From Alphaproteobacteria bacterium (GTDB lineage Bacteria; Pseudomonadota; Alphaproteobacteria; UBA9655): 44,815 bases of DNA. Positions 1 through 9,705 of the stretch are shown piece by piece. Position numbers and translations under genes: made by a program. Location: positions 1-44,815 of the forward strand of contig JAKFXB010000008.1 in the NCBI GenBank assembly GCA_021731585.1, in the 5' to 3' direction. Below the pieces are notes generated by a model. It saw nothing but the letters and a program-made list of their open reading frames with translations. It ran no database searches and was not told where the DNA came from. Each line of letters starts with the position of its first letter. Positions within the stretch are counted from its first letter, which is position 1.

Positions 1-2
1 CA

Positions 3-1382
3 TTAGAATACCTTTTAAGTTTGATGAATAAAGAAGAGCAATCCCGGATGTTTCAAGGTATTTTAAAGGTCCTAGAAAAATACATAGATGAAATAATAGC
101 CACTGAAGATCTCTTCAAGCTTCAATCTTTTGTTACGCATTGTGAGGCATTTCTAACGCATGAAAATCTATTAAACACGCCTACAATAGAGGCTATGAGA
201 GCTGATTTAGGAAGCATTTATTATTTTCTTGGTTATTACAAAGAAGGAAAGAAACTTTTAGAAGCCTCTATTATAGCTTTCGATAAATACAATTATCGAG
301 AACGTCTTTTGAAGTCCTTGATGTATCTTGGAAAGATTTATGTAGAAACGGACGAAAAAAACAATATCAAAAAAATAATTGAAAAAATTAACAGGATTTA
401 TGAGAACCGTTTTTCTGAACAGGATGTAATTCCAGCTAAAATTTTAACATCATTAGGAGATATGCATGACAGCTTAGGAAAGTACCAAAAAGCTAAGGAT
501 CTGCTGTACAAAAGCGTTACACTCCATAAAAAAGATCTTAAAAATCACCTTGACCTTGCGTTGGCATTAGCTCTTTTAGGAAATGTTTGCAGAAAAATGG
601 GAAACTATAGTGATGCTAAAATCTTTTTAGAAGAAAGTTTTATTGTTTACAAAAATGCTAATGCCGAAGGTCATTTCAGGGTTGGGTGGATTCTTATACA
701 TTTAGGGAACATTTATCTAGCTTTTGGAGAACATGAAAAAGCCAATCAACTTATTGAAAAGGGGGTTGAGCTTTACAAGAAACACTCTTCTGAGGATCAT
801 CCTGATGTTGCTTGGGCTACAGGCTACTTAGGAAATAGTTACATAGAGGCAGGGGATTATCAAAAAGCTAAAGATCTACTCCAAAAAACACTTATAATTT
901 ATCAAAGCAATTTTGAGGAAGGTCATGGGGGGCTACTTCGTACAAAAATGTACCTCGCGAATGCATATATAAAATTAAAGAATTATAAGGAAGCAAAAAT
1001 AATTTTAAATCAAGTTTTAAAAAAGTACGAAGACATAGAAAGTAGTGATCCAGTCGAAATTGCTGCGGCTACACAAGCCCTAGCGGAAGTTTATTTTTTT
1101 GAGGATCAGCTGGAAGCTTCTGAAAACCTTATGAAAAAAGCTTTAAAGCTTTTTAGTCAACACAAACATCCCAATGTTTCTCGAGCCTTAGAAAGCTTAT
1201 CAGAATTATATTTGAAAAAATCCATACTATCTATGGATAAAAATAATCCTCAAAAAGCGAAAATATATAGAACACAAGCAATTTCTTTTTTGAATCAAGC
1301 CTTAAAGCTTGGAAAGGAGCATTTTCCTGTGGAATCTCCATATATAAAAAGGATACAATTAAAGCTAAGGGGGATTAAATAA
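3..1382 (+). CDS. Tetratricopeptide-repeat protein, probably 5'-truncated by the window edge
   Basis: Repeated ~42-aa TPR units (ALLGNVCRKMGNYSDAKIFLEES, YLGNSYIEAGDYQKAKDLLQKTL, YLANAYIKLKNYKEAKIILNQVL). The frame stays open from the track start at 21 to base 3 (LEYLLSLMNKEEQ). Confidence 0.85.
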   Translation, partial: LEYLLSLMNKEEQSRMFQGILKVLEKYIDEIIATEDLFKLQSFVTHCEAFLTHENLLNTPTIEAMRADLGSIYYFLGYYKEGKKLLEASIIAFDKYNYRERLLKSLMYLGKIYVETDEKNNIKKIIEKINRIYENRFSEQDVIPAKILTSLGDMHDSLGKYQKAKDLLYKSVTLHKKDLKNHLDLALALALLGNVCRKMGNYSDAKIFLEESFIVYKNANAEGHFRVGWILIHLGNIYLAFGEHEKANQLIEKGVELYKKHSSEDHPDVAWATGYLGNSYIEAGDYQKAKDLLQKTLIIYQSNFEEGHGGLLRTKMYLANAYIKLKNYKEAKIILNQVLKKYEDIESSDPVEIAAATQALAEVYFFEDQLEASENLMKKALKLFSQHKHPNVSRALESLSELYLKKSILSMDKNNPQKAKIYRTQAISFLNQALKLGKEHFPVESPYIKRIQLKLRGIK

Positions 1383-1465
1383 GGTGAGTAATTCCTCATA
1401 AGGAGTTACATTCGTAGGACGTCCACTTGATTCTTTATCATAATCAGGATGATGCAGAATTTTCC
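1365..1465 (-). pseudogene. C-terminal fragment of an unidentified ORF
   Basis: Minus-strand frame reads GKILHHPDYDKESSGRPTNVTPYEELLTLFNPP*. It is protein-like, lacks a start and overlaps the 3' end of the TPR gene. Confidence 0.3.
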
Positions 1466-1530
1466 CCCTGATCTTTCCCTTGGCTCAGATTTTTAGCATC
1501 CGCGCCTATATTTTTTATTCCCTCATATTT

Positions 1531-2187
1531 TTATATTGGCTCTTGATTTGAGCTAGTATTTGACGCTATTTTTTCAATCTCGTTACTAAATACCTCTGTT
1601 GCTTGCTTTAATCTCTCAAAAGTTAAAGGTACTAAAGGTATTATGGATAACCTACGTGAATAACCCAAAAGATTATCAATAACACTAAAACTTAGCCCAC
1701 TTGCAACCAGATGAGATGCATAGGTTTCGCGTAAACCATTGATACGAAAACCAGGCAAATTAGCGCGCTCACAGAGGGCTGCCCATGCTTTTTTAATATC
1801 TTGCAATGGCTTGCCTGGAATTTTACCAGGAAATAGAAAATCAGAACTTCTATCTTCCTTCATGCCTCTTAGTAGTTCAAGTGCCTGAGACGACAAAGGA
1901 AGATACTCCATTTTCTGATGCTTTGTTGCGTGAGCTGGCTTAATCCAAATGCCTTTTGATAAGTCAAACTGATCCCATGTTGCATGAAGGACTTCATTGC
2001 GCCTTGAACCTGTTAATAGGAGGAGACGAATGGCATTTGCGACACTTTGATTATCATGTTCACCTAGTGCTGCCCATAGCCTTTGCAGCTCAGTTTCATT
2101 AAGCCAACGATACCGTTTAGATTCATTATCCTTCTCAATACCTTTGATTGGATTATCAGAACGTTTACATTTATTCGTTTGTTCCAT
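1531..2187 (-). pseudogene. Phage-type tyrosine recombinase/integrase, catalytic-domain remnant
   Basis: RWLNETELQRLWAAL...LLLTGSRRNEVLHATWDQFDL...RINGLRETYASHLVASG matches the integrase catalytic domain. The N-terminal DNA-binding part is absent and several catalytic positions are substituted. Confidence 0.75.
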
Positions 2188-2501
2188 CTGCAGACTCCTT
2201 AGTTAGTTGTTTTTTATTGTTTAAACCTACAGTCGTAGGATCTGTGCTTAATTGGTTTTCTTATTTGAGGGAGATCTCTAATTTTTAAAATTCACTCCTC
2301 CTGGTTTTTCCGCTCCTCCACCAACTTCGGAACGAGTTTTAGCACTGAATCGCCATTGACGGCTATATATAAGGTGTGATTGTACTCAGAAAATCTATTT
2401 TTGCAATAGGCAGTAAATTGAATAAAAATGTAGTATATTCTTGTTTCTAAACTGTTTTATTGTCGATTGACAAAATAAAAATAAAAAAAAGGAGATACAG
2501 A

Positions 2502-3290
2502 ATGGAAATAGGGGGAGAAGAAATGAAAACCATGTCCATGGATTACTACGGCTTGGTCGCTGCGATGTGTAAAGAACTTGGAATTGCAGAAAAAATCAAC
2601 GCGTATAGGAAGTGACGACGAAAGGCGGGTACTCAGTCCTGGGCAGTCTGTAGAGTCCATGATTTTAAATGGTTTAGGCTTTACGAATCGGAGGCTGTAT
2701 TTGACTCATTAATTCTTTGAGACAAAACCCGTTGAGCGATTATTGGGAGAGTCTGTGACGGCAAAAGACGTGACGGATTATACCTTGGTCATACTTTGGA
2801 TGAAATTTATGAATACGGGGCGAGCCAGCTTTTTGCCGAAGTTGCCTTTGAAATTGCATTGGAACATAATGATCTACTGGGCGCCTCGAATCACCTTGAT
2901 TCAACAAGCATTTCGGTTTGTAGAGAATATGAAAAAGGGAGCCCCACAGCGATCAAACTTACCCACGAGTTTTCTAAAGATTATCGTCCGGATCTTAAAC
3001 AGGCTGTTTTATCTTTAATCGTCAACGACCCCTCGACGATCCCTCTCTGGATGGAACCTTTGGATGGCAATAGCTCTGATAAGAAAAGCTTCCATGAGAC
3101 AATCAAAAAAGTGAAGAACTTTCAAAAACAAATTGATCTGGGAAAGGATTTTAAATGGATTGCAGATGCTGCGCTGTATTCAAATGATAAGCTATTGAAG
3201 CAGAATGATTATTTGTGATTTTCTCGTGTTCCTGAGTCGATTTTAGAAGCCAAAAATCTTGTTGATATGGACGAGAAAGAAGTGCAATAA
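2502..3290 (+). pseudogene. Decayed IS1634-like (IS4 superfamily, DUF4277 N-terminus) DDE transposase
   Basis: Joining frames gives MKTMSMDYYGLVAAMCKELGIAEKIN / IGSDDERRVLSPGQSVESMILNGLGFTNRRLYLTH*FFETKPVERLLGESVTAKDVTDYTL / DEIYEYGASQLFAEVAFEIALEHNDLLGASNHLDSTSISV...IADAALYSNDKLLKQNDYL*FSRVP. Two frameshifts, two in-frame stops, 3' truncated. Confidence 0.85.
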
Positions 3291-3334
3291 AACGTCTTCT
3301 TCAATTTCCTAATAAGAATAAATGCTAGAGTCAT

Positions 3335-4414
3335 TTATTGCTTATAAGCTGATTCATTCACACTTACTTTCAAGAGAGCTTGTTCACCTTGAAGATTCAG
3401 GGAAGCCATCGTTCCTAGGGGCATAACATCATTGTAAAGTCCATGTCCGAACCGTGGAGAATAAACAACAGGAATATTAATATTCTTTGGCAAAAGAAAC
3501 TGTGTAACAAATGCACTTATTGCTTCTTTTGTTGCCTCTGGAGAATCTTCAATTTCTTGTATAGGATTATAACCAATGATGATCCCTTTTGCCTCGTCAA
3601 AAACTCCCGTTCGCGCAAGATTTATCAAGCGACGATTCAATCTTTTCCCATCCTCGGGGGTATCTTCAAAAAAGACAAAACGGCCTTTACCATTAAGAGC
3701 TGTTTTTGTTCCGCTATGATTTTCAATTATCGATAAATTACCTCCTATCACACTCCCTACAATAGGTATTTCCATAAGGCTAATTCCTGGATGAATCACC
3801 TCAAAGGTATGCTCTAAATGAGTTATTTCTCCTTTAAGAATTTTAAAAACAAAACTTAATTCTGTTTCCTTATTTACATCTTCTTGTGTTTCTGAATAAA
3901 GCTCTTTCCCTAATCCTACCACGGGCCCATGAAGAGAGGGCCATCCCCAACTAGCAGCCAGTAAATGTAGAGCTGTTATATCGCTAAATCCAATGATAAG
4001 CTTTGGACAGGCTGGTGGAGAGAAAGAACTACGCTCTATTATAGCGACGACCTCAGCTGCTCCATATCCCCCAAGTAAGGCCCACAGGGCTTTCGAATTT
4101 CCTTGAAGGGCATTTATAAAGTGCTTAGTGCGTTCTTCGTCAGAATGAGCATAATATTGATAACGAGAAGCTTCCATATTGAATATTTCTTCTGAGAAAG
4201 CGGGTTTAAACCCATGCTTATGAATAAATTCTTTGACTGTATGTTGATGTTGAGGAGTTAATGGAGCAGCAGAAGGTGCAATAATTTCTATATATTCACC
4301 TTCATTTAAAAATTTCCATGTTGAAACTTGTGAACTGCATGTATCAGAAAATTGATTCATTGTTTCTTCCTCCATTGCTAGTAAAGAATTTACCACAAAG
4401 ATCTCTATACCCAT
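3335..4414 (-). CDS. LD-carboxypeptidase (peptidase S66 family)
   Basis: IEIIAPSAAPLT start region, ALLGGYGAAEVV, GFSDITALHLLAASWGWPSLHGPVVG and VGSVIGGNLSII are S66-type motifs. Confidence 0.85.
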   Translation of the reverse strand: MGIEIFVVNSLLAMEEETMNQFSDTCSSQVSTWKFLNEGEYIEIIAPSAAPLTPQHQHTVKEFIHKHGFKPAFSEEIFNMEASRYQYYAHSDEERTKHFINALQGNSKALWALLGGYGAAEVVAIIERSSFSPPACPKLIIGFSDITALHLLAASWGWPSLHGPVVGLGKELYSETQEDVNKETELSFVFKILKGEITHLEHTFEVIHPGISLMEIPIVGSVIGGNLSIIENHSGTKTALNGKGRFVFFEDTPEDGKRLNRRLINLARTGVFDEAKGIIIGYNPIQEIEDSPEATKEAISAFVTQFLLPKNINIPVVYSPRFGHGLYNDVMPLGTMASLNLQGEQALLKVSVNESAYKQ

Positions 4415-4596
4415 GACAAAAATAAGGAATAATTTGCTCCTACAAGGACCTCTATAATAGTAAGGATTTTTATTAAAAAGGCAAACGTTTAGGCAACAAT
4501 TTTTCTAATGCGGACAAAGACCCCAAATTTTGCAAAACTTTTTCTGCTGGTGACAATTAGGAGACAATGAAGAATATTTCGTTTTTCTTATTCTCC

Positions 4597-4617
4597 AAAA
4601 ACCCAGGGAATCCCTGG
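4597..4617 (-). terminator. Rho-independent terminator of tRNA-Lys
   Basis: Minus strand CCAGGG-ATT-CCCTGG followed by GTTTTT. The 5' arm begins with the encoded CCA tail of the tRNA. Confidence 0.75.
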
Positions 4618-4690
4618 TAGGCGCTGCGGGATTCGAACCCACGACCCTCTGATTAAAAGTCAGATGCTCTACCAACTGAGCTAAGCGCCC
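4615..4690 (-). tRNA. tRNA-Lys (anticodon TTT), CCA encoded
   Basis: GGGCGCTTAGCTCAGTTGGTAGAGCATCTGACTTTTAATCAGAGGGTCGTGGGTTCGAATCCCGCAGCGCCTA-CCA folds as a cloverleaf with loop CTTTTAA. Confidence 0.97.
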
Positions 4691-4736
4691 GAATGAGGGG
4701 AACCATATAAGTAACTTAAAACAAGGTCAACCCTTA

Positions 4737-5612
4737 TCATGCTTGTTTTTGCTTTGAAGCGGAAAAGATAATCATAAACCCTGAGGCAATGATAATGCCG
4801 CACCCTAAGAATAATGAGGCTGTCGGCCAATTTCCCCATAAAATAATGTCCAAGATAACACTCCAAATGATGGCAGAATAAATCATAGGAGCAAGAACAC
4901 CTGGAGGAGCGTAGCGATAAGCTGTCACGATGCAAAGCTGACCAAGGCCACCTCCTATACCTAAGGAAATTAAGGCAATCCATCCACTAAGAGTGGGTGT
5001 GATCCACACAAAAGGAAGGGCAATAAGAAGAATAAAGGAGGGAAGAAAGCTGCCTAAAAAGGCAATCATTGAACTGTTATGGGTTGAGGATAAAAGACGC
5101 CCATAGAGGTTATAGATGGCTTCCATAAATGCACCGATAATGACAAAAAGAGCTCCAAAGTGAAATATCTCGCCGCCAGGTTTTGCAATCACCATAACGC
5201 CAATAAAACCTATTCCAACAGAAAGCCACTGTCTAATCGTTACCTTTTCGCGCAAAATGGGATAAGAGAGGATGACAAGAAAAAGAGTTGAGGAAAAATA
5301 AAGAGCCATGGAATCAGAAAGAGGAACCATGCCGATTCCCAAAAAGAGTATAGGGAGGGCAAAAGCAATCAGAACTGCGCGTTTGAGGTGAATTTTCCAT
5401 TCAGATGGGGAAGGTTGGATCCACTCTCCTCGTATTGTTAGCAGAAGGCTCGTGGGTAAACTTGCAAACAAACAGCGAAAAAAAACAAGTTGTATAGGGT
5501 CGTAATCTACCGTTATATCCTTGACGATCGCATTGAGCACTGAAAAAATAAACATAGCGCCCAACATATAGAAAACGCCATGCTTAATAGATTGAGAGGG
5601 CGTACGCGTCAT
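4737..5612 (-). CDS. EamA/DMT-family transporter
   Basis: About ten hydrophobic segments; GVFYMLGAMFIFSVLNAIVKD and GFIGVMVIAKPGG are typical of the DMT superfamily. Confidence 0.85.
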   Translation of the reverse strand: MTRTPSQSIKHGVFYMLGAMFIFSVLNAIVKDITVDYDPIQLVFFRCLFASLPTSLLLTIRGEWIQPSPSEWKIHLKRAVLIAFALPILFLGIGMVPLSDSMALYFSSTLFLVILSYPILREKVTIRQWLSVGIGFIGVMVIAKPGGEIFHFGALFVIIGAFMEAIYNLYGRLLSSTHNSSMIAFLGSFLPSFILLIALPFVWITPTLSGWIALISLGIGGGLGQLCIVTAYRYAPPGVLAPMIYSAIIWSVILDIILWGNWPTASLFLGCGIIIASGFMIIFSASKQKQA

Positions 5613-5664
5613 CGTTTTTTATAAGCTCTAATCAATAGAACATCCCCAAGCTTTTTTTCTTTCG

Positions 5665-6177
5665 CTATTGTAGGACTTCAGGTTGCTTTGATTTGCTCGT
5701 CTCCTTTTGTTCTTGAGCCACCTGTTGTTGATAAAGCTCTGCAAAATCAACAGGCGTTAAAAGAAGAGAAGGGAAACCCGCTTCCTGTGTTGTTGTGGCC
5801 ACGATGTGACGGGCAAAAGGAAAGAGAATCCGGGGGCATTCAATCATCAAGATGGGCCGTAGGTATTCTTCAGGAACTTCACTACCAATGGTAAAAGCGC
5901 CCGCATATTCAAGATCGAGAAGAAAAACTTGATTTTCTTTTCTCTTGGCATCAACCCGGATGCGCAATACTACCTCATAAGCGCGGTCAGCGATGTTATG
6001 GGCCTGGGCTTCGATATGAACTGAAATGGCTGGTCTTTCCTCCACACTTGTTTGAGTGAGGGGAGAGGGGTTTTCAAAAGAAAGATCTTTAATATATTGC
6101 GCATTCACCATAAGAGGAGCTTGCGCTTCGGCTTTTGCATTAGGATTTTCTTGTCCATTTGTTTTTTTTGTTGCCAT
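5665..6177 (-). CDS. secB: Protein-export chaperone SecB
   Basis: QYIKDLSFENPSPL, HIEAQAHNIADRAYEVVLRIRVDAK, CPRILFPFARHIVATTTQEAGFPSLLLTPVDFAELY. Start MATKKT is preceded by AAAGGA. Confidence 0.95.
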   Translation of the reverse strand: MATKKTNGQENPNAKAEAQAPLMVNAQYIKDLSFENPSPLTQTSVEERPAISVHIEAQAHNIADRAYEVVLRIRVDAKRKENQVFLLDLEYAGAFTIGSEVPEEYLRPILMIECPRILFPFARHIVATTTQEAGFPSLLLTPVDFAELYQQQVAQEQKETSKSKQPEVLQ

Positions 6178-6310
6178 GATTTTTCCTTTCAAAATGATAC
6201 GCTCACCCTAAGGGAAAATAAGCGGGAAAACAAGAGGGAGAAAGATTTTGTTATGTTTTTTGATGTGATCAGTCTTGGTTAACTTTGAGAAGGTATGCTA
6301 AGACCATTCC

Positions 6311-7663
6311 ATGAGTAGGATAAATATGAAAAGCAACTTACAAATTGTTATTTTAGCGGCAGGCCATGGAACACGGATGAAATCTGACTTGCCAAAGATT
6401 CTTCATCCCTTAGGAGGCCGTCCTGTTCTCTATTATCCCCTTGATCTTGCAGAGAAAATGCGCTCTCTAGAAACGGTTCTTGTTGTTAGTCCAACCTTGC
6501 AAGACATTAAAACCCCTTTTTCTCATAAAACCGTTGTCCAAAATCCAGCTCAAGGAACAGGGGATGCGGTTAAATATGCTCTTCCCCTTCTTAAAGCTGA
6601 AGGACACGTTCTTATTCTCTTTGGCGACACTCCGCTTATCCAACAAGAAACTCTTGAAAAAATGCTTGAATTTGTTGCAAAAAAACCTGATATGGCTGTG
6701 ACTGTCCTTGGAATGCGTCCTTTTGATAAACAAAATTATGCGCGCCTTCGTTTGAATGATAAGGGTGATTTAGAAGAGATTATTGAAGATAAGGACGCCT
6801 CGCCTTCTCAAAAGGAGCTCCCTCTTTGTAATTCAGGGGTGATGCTGGTGCGCGGTGATTTTCTTCATAAAGCCCTTCCAACACTCACCCCGGATAATGC
6901 GGCGAAGGAATATTACCTTACGGACCTTGTAAAAATTGCCCGCAAAAAGGATTGTCCTTGCGGTGTTGTAGAAGGGGAATCCTCTGAATTTATTGGGATA
7001 AATTCACGGCAAGATTTGGCATTGGCAGAAGCTTGCCTTCAGAATCGTTTTCGTGAAAAGGCCATGGAAGAAGGGGTTACCCTTTTAGATCCTCAGACAA
7101 CCTATTTCAGTTATGATACGCAAGTTGAACAAGATGTAACCCTTCACCCTCATGTTGTTTTGGGAACAGGCGTGACTATTAAAAGAGGCTCTGAAGTTCT
7201 TTCTTTCTGTAAGCTCAGCGATAGCCATGTGGGGCGCAATGTAGTTGTTGGGCCTTTTGCTCATTTGCGAGGCGGCGTTTCTTTGCAAGAAGGTGTTGAA
7301 ATTGGAAATTTTGTTGAGATTAAGAAATCGACCTTTGGTCTGAAGGCAAAAGCCAAGCATTTAAGCTATATAGGAGATACTAACGTAGGACCTAAAGCCA
7401 ATATTGGAGCAGGCACTATCACGTGTAATTATGATGGTCTGAATAAGTTTAAAACCAAAATTGGGGAGGGGGTTTTTATCGGTTCAAACAGCTCTCTCGT
7501 CGCGCCTCTCTCTATCGGTGATTATGCCATAGTAGGGGCGGGAAGTGTTGTTACGCAAAGCGTTGAAGGACGGGCTCTTGCTGTCGCTCGAGCGCCACAA
7601 ACAACGCTTGAAGACGGAGCTGATAAGTTTCGAGACAAGCGCAAGCTAAGGAAGGATATTTAA
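6311..7663 (+). CDS. glmU: Bifunctional UDP-GlcNAc pyrophosphorylase / GlcN-1-P acetyltransferase
   Basis: ILAAGHGTRMKSDLPKILHPLGG, left-handed beta-helix repeats, GAGTITCNYDGLNKFKTKIGEGVFIGSNSSLVAP. Start may be 6326. Confidence 0.97.
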   Translation: MSRINMKSNLQIVILAAGHGTRMKSDLPKILHPLGGRPVLYYPLDLAEKMRSLETVLVVSPTLQDIKTPFSHKTVVQNPAQGTGDAVKYALPLLKAEGHVLILFGDTPLIQQETLEKMLEFVAKKPDMAVTVLGMRPFDKQNYARLRLNDKGDLEEIIEDKDASPSQKELPLCNSGVMLVRGDFLHKALPTLTPDNAAKEYYLTDLVKIARKKDCPCGVVEGESSEFIGINSRQDLALAEACLQNRFREKAMEEGVTLLDPQTTYFSYDTQVEQDVTLHPHVVLGTGVTIKRGSEVLSFCKLSDSHVGRNVVVGPFAHLRGGVSLQEGVEIGNFVEIKKSTFGLKAKAKHLSYIGDTNVGPKANIGAGTITCNYDGLNKFKTKIGEGVFIGSNSSLVAPLSIGDYAIVGAGSVVTQSVEGRALAVARAPQTTLEDGADKFRDKRKLRKDI

Positions 7664-7666
7664 AAA

Positions 7667-9481
7667 ATGTGTGGCATTATTGGAATTGTTGGAAATAAGC
7701 CTGTGGGCCCCCGCCTTATTCATGGACTTGAAAAACTTGAATACCGTGGATATGACTCAGCAGGCATTGCCACTATTTACGAGGGGAAAATCCATCGTCT
7801 TCGCGCCGAAGGTAAGCTTATTAATTTAAAAGAAAAATTCTTAGAAATACCCCTTAAAGGTTATAACGGAATCGGTCATACTCGTTGGGCGACCCATGGT
7901 CAACCTATTGAAATTAATGCTCACCCTCTTCAAAATCCTCGAGTTGCGCTTGTTCACAATGGAATTATTGAAAATTATGCTGATTTGCGTAAGGATTTAG
8001 AAATAAAAGGGTATGTTTTTGAAAGCGAAACAGATACGGAAGCCATTGCCCATCTCATCGCTTTTTATATTGATAAAGAATGTACCCCTCAAGAAGCTGT
8101 TAGCAAAACTTTAAATCAACTCAAAGGAGCGTTTGCTCTCGCCATTCTTTTTACAGGATATGAAAATCTGCTTATCGCAGCCCGTCAGGGAGGAAGTCCA
8201 CTTGCTATTGGTTATGGAGAGGGAGAAATGTATGTGGGATCAGACGCGATCGCTCTTGCTTCCTTAACTCAGCAAATATCCTACCTTGAAGATGGGGATT
8301 GGGCCGTTTTATCTCCAGAAGAGGTGCGAATTTTTGATAGAGATGGCCATCCTGTTGAAAGACCCATCGTTCAAAGCCATCTGTCAGAAAATGATATCAG
8401 CAAGGGGTCTTACGATCATTTTATGTTAAAGGAAATTTATGAACAACCCCGTACCATAGAAGCCACAATTGCAGCTTATTATAGGAATGAAAAAATAGAT
8501 GTTCCCGCTTTGCCATGGTCTGACATCTCCCGCTTAACCATTTCCGCATGTGGAACGGCTTATTATGCAGGGTTTATTGCAAAGTATTGGTTTGAAAGAA
8601 TTGCGCGCCTCTCTGTTGAAGTTGATATTGCCTCTGAATTTCGCTATCGGACACCCCCTCTTCCAAAAAAGGGCTTAGGCCTTTTAATTTCCCAATCGGG
8701 AGAAACTATCGATACACTCGCCGCCCTTGAATATATGAAATCTCAAGGTCAAACAATCCTCTCCCTTGTAAACGTACTATCAAGCTCTATTGCACGGCAA
8801 TCAGATCATGTATTCTTAACCCATGCAGGTCCAGAGATTGGGGTAGCTTCTACAAAAGCTTTTACCTCCCAATTGACCGTCCTTGCCCTTCTTGTTCTTG
8901 AAGCGGCTCAGCAGCGCGGCTGTCTGAGTGAAGAGACATTTCATGAGAAAACCCAAACTTTGCGTTTTCTCCCTGCCCTTTGCGAAAAGGTTTTCCTTCT
9001 TGAAGAGCAAATAAAGTCTCTTTCTACCCTTCTTGCCAAAGCGAGAGATGTTCTCTTTTTAGGTCGGGGGGTCCATTATCCAATTGCCTTAGAAGGCGCT
9101 TTAAAGCTTAAAGAAATCAGTTATATTCATGCTGAGGGCTATGCCGCAGGTGAAATGAAACACGGCCCTATAGCCTTACTTGATAAGGATGTGCCTGTTA
9201 TTGTTATTGCGCCTTATGATGATCTTTTTGAAAAGACGATGTCGAACCTTCAAGAGGTTGCTGCTCGAGGCGCACCCACGATTGTCTTGACAGACAATAA
9301 GGGAGCGGCTCATCTTGGGTCGCTGACGAATCATCTTCTGGTTTTACCTATGACAACAGAACTCACAGCGCCGGTTGTCTATACACTCCCCCTCCAACTT
9401 TTGGCCTATCATACAGCGCTGCTCAAGGAAACGGATGTGGATCAACCTCGTAATTTAGCAAAGTCAGTGACGGTGGAGTAG
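7667..9481 (+). CDS. glmS: Glutamine--fructose-6-phosphate aminotransferase
   Basis: N-terminal MCGIIGIVG, GYDSAGIA, HTRWATHG, SQSGETIDTL, and C-terminal NLAKSVTVE. Confidence 0.98.
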   Translation: MCGIIGIVGNKPVGPRLIHGLEKLEYRGYDSAGIATIYEGKIHRLRAEGKLINLKEKFLEIPLKGYNGIGHTRWATHGQPIEINAHPLQNPRVALVHNGIIENYADLRKDLEIKGYVFESETDTEAIAHLIAFYIDKECTPQEAVSKTLNQLKGAFALAILFTGYENLLIAARQGGSPLAIGYGEGEMYVGSDAIALASLTQQISYLEDGDWAVLSPEEVRIFDRDGHPVERPIVQSHLSENDISKGSYDHFMLKEIYEQPRTIEATIAAYYRNEKIDVPALPWSDISRLTISACGTAYYAGFIAKYWFERIARLSVEVDIASEFRYRTPPLPKKGLGLLISQSGETIDTLAALEYMKSQGQTILSLVNVLSSSIARQSDHVFLTHAGPEIGVASTKAFTSQLTVLALLVLEAAQQRGCLSEETFHEKTQTLRFLPALCEKVFLLEEQIKSLSTLLAKARDVLFLGRGVHYPIALEGALKLKEISYIHAEGYAAGEMKHGPIALLDKDVPVIVIAPYDDLFEKTMSNLQEVAARGAPTIVLTDNKGAAHLGSLTNHLLVLPMTTELTAPVVYTLPLQLLAYHTALLKETDVDQPRNLAKSVTVE

Positions 9482-9705
9482 AACCCTTCAAAACAAGGCT
9501 CCTATCTCTTTCTATTTCACACACTTGACAAACATAATCTCGATGTCTAAGAATTATTATTGAGTTTTTCTCAATTAACATAAAGGCTTGGTTTCATGAA
9601 AACAATTGTCATTGTTTAAGTCCCGAATTAGGTAATTTATTCATCCCCTAGGAAGGGGATAGCTATTTATTGCTCAATTAATGACTTTAATAATGAGGTT
9701 TTCGT

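Noticed and set aside
2280-2460. Open minus frame NSLETRIYYIFIQFTAYCKNRFSEYNHTLYIAVNGDSVLKLVPKLVEERKNQEE*
   Set aside because: No start codon and short; AT-rich chance openness cannot be excluded, so not called.
2457-2660. 67-aa minus ORF
   Set aside because: Antisense to the N-terminus of the decayed IS1634-like transposase.
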